Assembly (NCBI GenBank): GCA_015680685.1
Contig: MNCI01003794.1
Coordinates: 2,966 to 66,965 of the forward strand
From: Gnetum montanum
Lineage: Eukaryota > Streptophyta > Gnetopsida > Gnetales > Gnetaceae
Direction: 5' to 3'
Length of the DNA stretch: 64,000 nucleotides
Part shown: one piece after another, positions 58,214 to 64,000 of the stretch
How the letters are laid out: the number at the start of each line of letters is the position of its first letter
How positions within the stretch are numbered: the stretch's first letter is position 1
The notes under the pieces: generated by a model
Databases searched by the model: none
What the model was told of the DNA's origin: nothing
Seen by the model: only the letters and a program-made list of their open reading frames with translations
Position numbers and translations under genes: made by a program

Positions 58214-59279
58214 TGATGAAACCTAATATTTTGGGCAGTAGAGTCATGTGGATATGATGAAGCATCATTTTGTCAAGTGTATTAGTTGGTTGAGATATCA
58301 CAGATGCTATACTACAAATACTACATCATAGATGCCACATCACATCTAGATCAATGCATCTTAGTTGGTTGCTACATTATAGATGTTACATCGCATCTAC
58401 TATATCTTAGATGCTATATCACATTTGCTATAACTTAGCTATGTTGATGCATCCCCATTGACATAACCAAATGAGTTAAAAAATCCTTGTCAATTCATTG
58501 CCTATATTTTCCTATAAATATGTAAGCTCCTATTGCAGATTTGATACCATTTGATCAATAGTGTAGCTAAACATTTGTAGTTTTCTTTTATAATCTTAGC
58601 AAATAATTAGTGAGTGCCCACAATGTGGATTTAAGTTTATTGTAAGATATCTTATTAAAATGGCCTTGTACTTGAACACATTCCATAAATAACAATAAGA
58701 TCAAGATTGATTTGTATTCATTTTTGCACTTTAACTTAGAATAGGTTTACTTTCAATGTAATTTACTTTTTATATACTTAGTTAATAATTACATTTCCAT
58801 GCAAGTTAATCAATTGCTAGAATAAGTGTAACTAGTTTTAAGCATAACTATGTATTCATTTGGTAATCCTAATAGCATTATTTCTTGGTTTTCCTAGTAG
58901 TATTATTGCCTGGTCTGCCTAGTAGCATAACACTTGGTAATCCCAATAGTGGATAAGATAGTTCAAAACATGTATGGCAACTTGGGAATAGATTAGGATA
59001 GTCTTGTATTTAATTTTATTATTAATTAGATTAAATAATTAATTTATATGTTATTATTCTATTAGTTTAGGTCCCAAAAACATCAATAATCATATGCCTC
59101 AATTTGGACTCAACCATTTATGGTAAAGCTACTACTAGTCTAAGTGAGAAGATAGTAACCTATGATTAATGCTTAACAATCTAGATACCATGCTAGTTTT
59201 ATCTACAAAATTTGACCTGATTACCCATGAATGCTTGTGATTAATATGGTTGGGTGTAGGGAAGACCTACCATTCATCA
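58214..59279 (+). repeat. Element D 3' LTR
   Basis: 1066 bp, colinear with 30596-31634. It keeps TATAAATA at 58513-58520 and the AGATGCTA-type iterations upstream. CATGGTAATA at 58204-58213 is the decayed polypurine tract. Confidence 0.88.
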
Positions 59280-59900
59280 ATTATATTAACTTATATCAAC
59301 ATAAATCGTTTATCATTTTCTTGGACCTTATGATCTCTTTGATCACAAAACTTAACATAGGAGTAAAGTAGGTTGATGTTAATTCAAATTATCAACATCA
59401 TAAGTCTTTCATGTTATTAAGGACAATAAAAGTAAGAAGTGTAATACTATGCATAAATATTAAAACTATAGCATCTCATTTTATCATTTTCAAATCCATG
59501 AGTAGATGACACATAGCTTCTAAGCATTTACAAACTTGGGAAATTTAATTAATACATATTTCAAACCTCATTAAATTTATTTAGATTGCACAAGGTAAGC
59601 CTGTTAAGCTTATTGCATTCAAAATAATATGTGAATTATGGTTCTAATCATATTATATAATTTTTTCAAATATTCTAGTTTGATTATGTTACTTTGCATT
59701 TTGAATTTGTTTATTTTTGAATACCTAAGACTTGTATGTCAAATTTAATATTATGTAAAATTTGTTTTAGGGGTAAAACTTTAGAAATCCTACTTTATAT
59801 AGTTTTTTGCAACAACTATTTATAAAAATTATTTGTAATAACAAAGGAAAGAATAATCACAAAGTTCATTCAAAAGGAAGCATAATAATAAGACACTTAC

Positions 59901-60011
59901 TCTATAGTCTTTTGAGAATACAATCTCAGAATCACTATCATCATTGCCACTACTAGCACCATAGTTCAAGATTTGTGATGGATCCTTCCATGGTAAGGGT
60001 TCATCCTCCAT
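59901..60011 (-). CDS. Orphan acidic exon with perfect splice donor
   Basis: The minus-strand ATG at 60011 opens 37 codons: MEDEPLPWKDPSQIL, then NYGASSGNDDSDSEIVFSKD, then YR, followed at once by GTAAGT (plus 59895-59900). No stop interrupts it, the exon ends in phase 0, and the Ser/Asp/Gly-rich composition differs from the retroelement frames around it. I cannot find the next exon within the window and do not recognise the protein. It could be a captured or pseudogene first exon, or the 5' exon of a real minus-strand gene. Confidence 0.4.
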
Positions 60012-63000
60012 TTTGAGAAAGACCTCAAAAAAAAAGTAAAGATTCATTTAGCCTTGACAACTTCTTATGAAGCAATGAAAAAAAGTCATGAAGCTTTGAG
60101 CTATTACTAACAAAAGAGAAATATGCCATGTATTTGGATTTCAAAAATTGATGTTTATTATCACTATTTTGATTTGAATTTGGGTATGGAACCAGGGGAT
60201 AGAGGCTTTTCTATGGAGTTGAAGAGATTTTGCTTGACTACTTTTATGGAGTTTGCAATGCTAAAGGATCAACCTCCAATGGAAAATTTGGTTTGTACTT
60301 ATAATAATGTCTAGTTCTTCTAGTTTAGAAAGATTTAGGAGTCTCTATAAATTCAAAAAATATTTTTGAGACACTACTTTTAAATGATGAAAATTAATTT
60401 TGCACTCAAGAAAGTTCCTTTTCCTAGACATTAGTTGATTGAGTGGTTCAACAATAGAAAAGACTAAACTAAACACCCATTGCTAGAGTACTTATATCAT
60501 AATTAAAGATTTCATACTTTAGCTTAGTTAAAATTATTGATTGTCATGTATGAATTTAAGATAGGAAAAATCCCATTTCATGACCTCTACTCAACCTATC
60601 CTACATCCTAGTAAAGGAAGGTAGTTGTGTGAATTGGTTCTTCATTCTTAAGAATGAGCTAAATAATCATGCATTTGCATACTATCATACATCTTTGCCA
60701 CCTTTTTTATAAGGTTATTTTCTCCCCATATTTTTTAGATTCTATCAAAATTCCAAGTTCTTTGATGTTTCCATGATGGTGAAAAATATAAATAAACTTA
60801 TGTTATCCAAATTGTTTGTTGGGTTCTTTTCTAAGGAAAAACAAAGTGTAGGGAAGCTTCCCTCACTAAAATGGTCTCAAGAAGTACAAAAAGAGGGGTG
60901 GGATGTGCTTGAGAGTAATTATTTATCACCATTCATGATGAGAATAATTCTCCACCACTATAATTTTGAAAATAATGTTGCTTATTTTGAGTTAACCATT
61001 AACTTCTTTAAAACTTCAATTAAGAGCTCAGTTCAAGAAACTTTGATTAATGAGGTAAAATGAAAATATAGTAAAAGAATTGATGAAAATGACTTTAGAC
61101 AAATTAGGTATAAAGTTATAAAGGATATCAATCAACTAGCCTAGTCATATCCCATTACAATAATTAATTATCTTCTTTATGATTTGATGATTTTAAATTA
61201 CCCCATAATAGGTTACCACTTTAAGGCTAGAATTGTTGGAATGTTGTTGAATAAAGACAAACAAGATTTTTATCATGATCTATCACAAAATGAAAATTTG
61301 AATAAATATTTAAAGAAGGTATATGAAGATAAAGAAAGACATGCTATAAAATGTGATTAATAAATAGGTAAATTCACTTTAACTTTCTCCATGATATAAT
61401 AAAAATCAAGAATTTCATTCATAGCCAATAGTTATGGAGTAATAAGCTCTAACAAAATTTCTTATTAATAATCATTTTAAATAAGCATTGTTTGACTTAA
61501 AACAAGTATTATTCTCAATTAGCAAATTAATAATTTAATAGTATAATGATGGTGAATACTTTACTTTCTTAGAACTAAACGTGTTATGACTTATTTTGGT
61601 CAAGAAGTTGTTTTGAAATCTTAGAAAGAAGCAATAGAGATGTTAGGGGTATTATCTCTCTCAAAATATATTCTAACATAATTATAAAATGTAAACACCT
61701 AGATCTAAAACATAATTTTACAGAAACTAATAAAAAATTAAACTTCATTGTCAACTATGAAGGTATCAAATGGTTAATTATAAGCAAGAAAACTTTTAAA
61801 TAGTTATCATCATTTAGCAAAAGAGTCTTTATTTATATTTAATAGATTCTCCAAAACACTAGCCAATGATTCTCCTATTAACTCAAGAGTGATATCCTTC
61901 ACTATAGATTTGGATGCAAGCAACTCACTTGATAATGTTGATGTTACATTAGGACTAGGATTTGAAGATTTGTAATCTATACTAGGCTTCTTTTCTTAAC
62001 TTTATTAGACATTGCTTATAATAAAGGTGGACCAATAGTGGGAATTATTGGTATTTCATGTCCTAGTTGAACATAATAAATCTTTATAATGAGTAGTGAA
62101 GTCATTAGTAACTATTTAATATTGGCATTTCCTCACTATGACATTTAATCTCTTCTTTATCTCATTAAAGGCCACTACTATATTAGACTTCTACACCATT
62201 GGATCAATAGTTTTTAAGCACTATCTAAGTATTGTAAAAGTATGGATTTTCTCTTTTTTGATATATATTTTTCATTTTCAATCTCTATTATCTTCATCAT
62301 CAGTTCTTAAACTTTGTTAACTAGTTTAAGATTAGTATTGGATTATGTAGAAATTGTTGCTTACGTTAGGTCTTCTAGGTCATTGTCTTGCTTATGAGCC
62401 AACTTCAAGGCATCACCTACCTCTATTTTATACTTATAAAAGACTCTAGTATATTTCTCTTTATCCTTCTATGCTTGTTTCAAATATTTATTGAAACTAT
62501 CATTATATTCTAGAGCATCATTAAAGAATTGTTTATTCGTATTTAGAATTATTTCAAAGACCTTATCCTTAAAGTACTAGCCTATCATGGTAAAATTTAA
62601 TATTAACAAATCATAGAGTAGATCATTACTTACTACAATGGGATAGAAATTGGCCAATTGATTAATACCCTTTATCATCATGGCCTTGATGGTTTTTGGA
62701 TAATTATCATCATCAACATTTTTGAATATATTTTCAAGTGGACTCTTTGTATAATGGTTTTTGCAAGTGAAACTTCTTCATTGAAGTGTTAAAAAAGTTC
62801 AGTGGGTAACCTTGTTCTCGAACTTATAGTCATACAAAATCATTTTTAGAATAGATGATGATAGATAGTCACTTTCAAGTACTTTCCAATCCTCTATCTA
62901 AACTCTTTCTAGCAACTTCAATGAAGGTATTGTTATGATGTTTTCTCTTCTTTTTAGAATGCTTCATTAAGTAATTTAGATAAAAATTTTTTATTCTTAT

Positions 63001-63214
63001 TCTTTACAATTTTTGGGACATTTGGTAACTTTGAATTATTAAACACTTTAAGAAATGTATGAAGAAGATGACCATATAAGAAATATGGTGAGGAGAAATG
63101 ATAATAAGCAAGTGCCTAAATTTTGACTCCTTGAGGATATAAAGCCAACACACTCAACTACCTACTTTCATAGAGTAGCCTCAACAGAGGTCATGAAATT
63201 AAATTTTTTCTATT
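60012..63214. other. Decayed repeat sequence, unidentified
   Basis: AT-rich. Plus-strand frames at 60123-60314 and 60773-61063 (KLPSLKWSQEVQKEGWDVLE) look protein-like but match no family I know. On the minus strand about 62950-61800 reads as charged, probably coiled-coil fragments (NDALEYNDSFNKYLKQA, LKLAHKQDNDLEDL). No LTR, PBS or terminal repeat was found to define an element. Confidence 0.4.
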
Positions 63215-64000
63215 TGATGAATCAAAATTTTCCAGGCCTTGATATCAGGTATGTGATATCGAGTACAAGATATCAGGTACCCGATATCTCAGCCTAGATA
63301 CGATATCGTATACACAATATCGTGATTCTTGTGTTGGCCTATAAATATAGCACTCAGGAACACGGGGAGTTTTGTGAAGTATTAAGGTAGATTCTTTTTG
63401 TTAGTTTTTAATTAGTTTCAGTTCTTTCCCCTGTGCATGCCTGTAGTGTGATGATTGTAATTTTATAGAACCTTTGTTCGAGTGTGACATACTTGGACAC
63501 ACACAGGACCGAAAATAAAGATCAAGATTACTCCATCATTGTAGCATCCACTTAGCTTTTAATTACTTTAATTGTTAATTGTTATTTATTGTTTTATTTG
63601 TTAATATTTATTTATCATCATTTATTATTCATGTTGTTAAATTCAGAATGAGTATGACTTAATCACAAACATTTAAGTGTAACTACTTGGTAACCTAGTA
63701 GCATATCTAGGAGTGCTCAAGTAATGTGTGCTTGGTAATCCTGGAAGTAGTACATGAGGTCCAAGATGCATATAGATGATTAAAGAAGGATTCTCATTGC
63801 ACTTAGGGTTAGCATAGATTTCATTTTCCATTTTCCATTAGCTTAATTAAGATTGTTCCCCATTGTCTCTAGGAGTAGCATTAGTTTAGGATCCCATCAT
63901 TCACCTCACTCTGGACTAAATCATACGTGAAAAAGAAAATACTAGTCTAGGTGAGAAAATAGTGAATTGCAATCAATGTGTAACTATCTAGATACCACAA
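63215..64000 (+). repeat. Element F: LTR of another family member, cut by window end
   Basis: It starts TGATGAATCA, has a cluster of GATATC/CGATATCG palindromes at 63240-63321, and TATAAATATA at 63340-63349. The downstream block CCTTTGTTCGAGTGTGACAT matches the R/U5 layout of B, C and E. No polypurine tract precedes it, so it is a 5' LTR or a solo LTR in plus orientation. The end is outside the window. Confidence 0.7.

Larger units (their letters stand above)
30596..59279 (+). mobile_element. Element D: host of two nested insertions
   Basis: LTRs at 30596-31634 and 58214-59279 start TGATGAAAC and end TTATCA/TTCATCA. A perfect target duplication ATTAT lies at 30591-30595 and 59280-59284. Its own interior is 31635-32033, 43019-47713 and 58180-58213; the rest is element C, a probable solo-LTR-like insert and element E. 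It carries PBS, gag and the family 3' non-coding region. I see no RT, RNase H or integrase in its own sequence, so it is pol-less. Confidence 0.9.

Noticed and set aside
63240-63321. Clustered GATATC palindromes as a CRISPR-like or origin repeat
   Set aside because: No regular repeat-spacer spacing, and the same cluster occurs at the same place in retroelement LTRs.

Overview
This is plant nuclear DNA: GT-AG introns, AATAAA polyadenylation, plant Ty3/gypsy LTR retrotransposons, a plant LINE remnant and a NIPA-type gene remnant. Gene density is very low and old retroelements are nested. That fits a large seed-plant genome, possibly a gymnosperm, but I cannot name the species. No rRNA, tRNA, CRISPR array or bacterial feature was seen. 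A 442-base run of N lies at 10949-11390 and a single N at 290.

Layout. 1-4499: minus-strand LTR element running off the left edge. 4613-16932: one multi-exon host gene (+), whose intron 7 holds a minus-strand Tat-like gypsy element (element A, 6324-16304). 17783-18375: NIPA magnesium-transporter pseudogene (-). About 20151-20550: LINE 3' remnant. 20732-29998: element B (+, TSD ATTTG). 30596-59279: element D (+, TSD ATTAT), which contains element C (+, 32775-42858, TSD GTTGT) and element E (-, 47714-58179). 59901-60011: an orphan acidic exon (-). 60.1-62.9 kb: undefined decayed repeats. 63215-64000: LTR of another related element (F).

B, C, D and E form one superfamily. They share LTR ends of the type TGATGA...CATCA, a PBS of the TTGGTGTCATT... 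type, a PPT ending in CATGGGGGTA, a distinctive Gag with a short CCHC-like knuckle and a long 3' non-coding region. Only C keeps pol, and its integrase has lost all three catalytic acids. B and E instead carry a long 3' ORF that begins just after a conserved splice-acceptor-like site.

The host gene is the most interesting locus. Its reading frame joins cleanly across nine exons to 447 codons, but exon 8 carries an in-frame TGA. Exon 8 is 198 nt with phase 0 at both ends, so skipping it would give an intact 381-aa frame. The end-truncated LTR of element A lies only 33 nt upstream of that exon. Retroelement damage to the acceptor, exon skipping and relaxed selection on exon 8 make a testable story.
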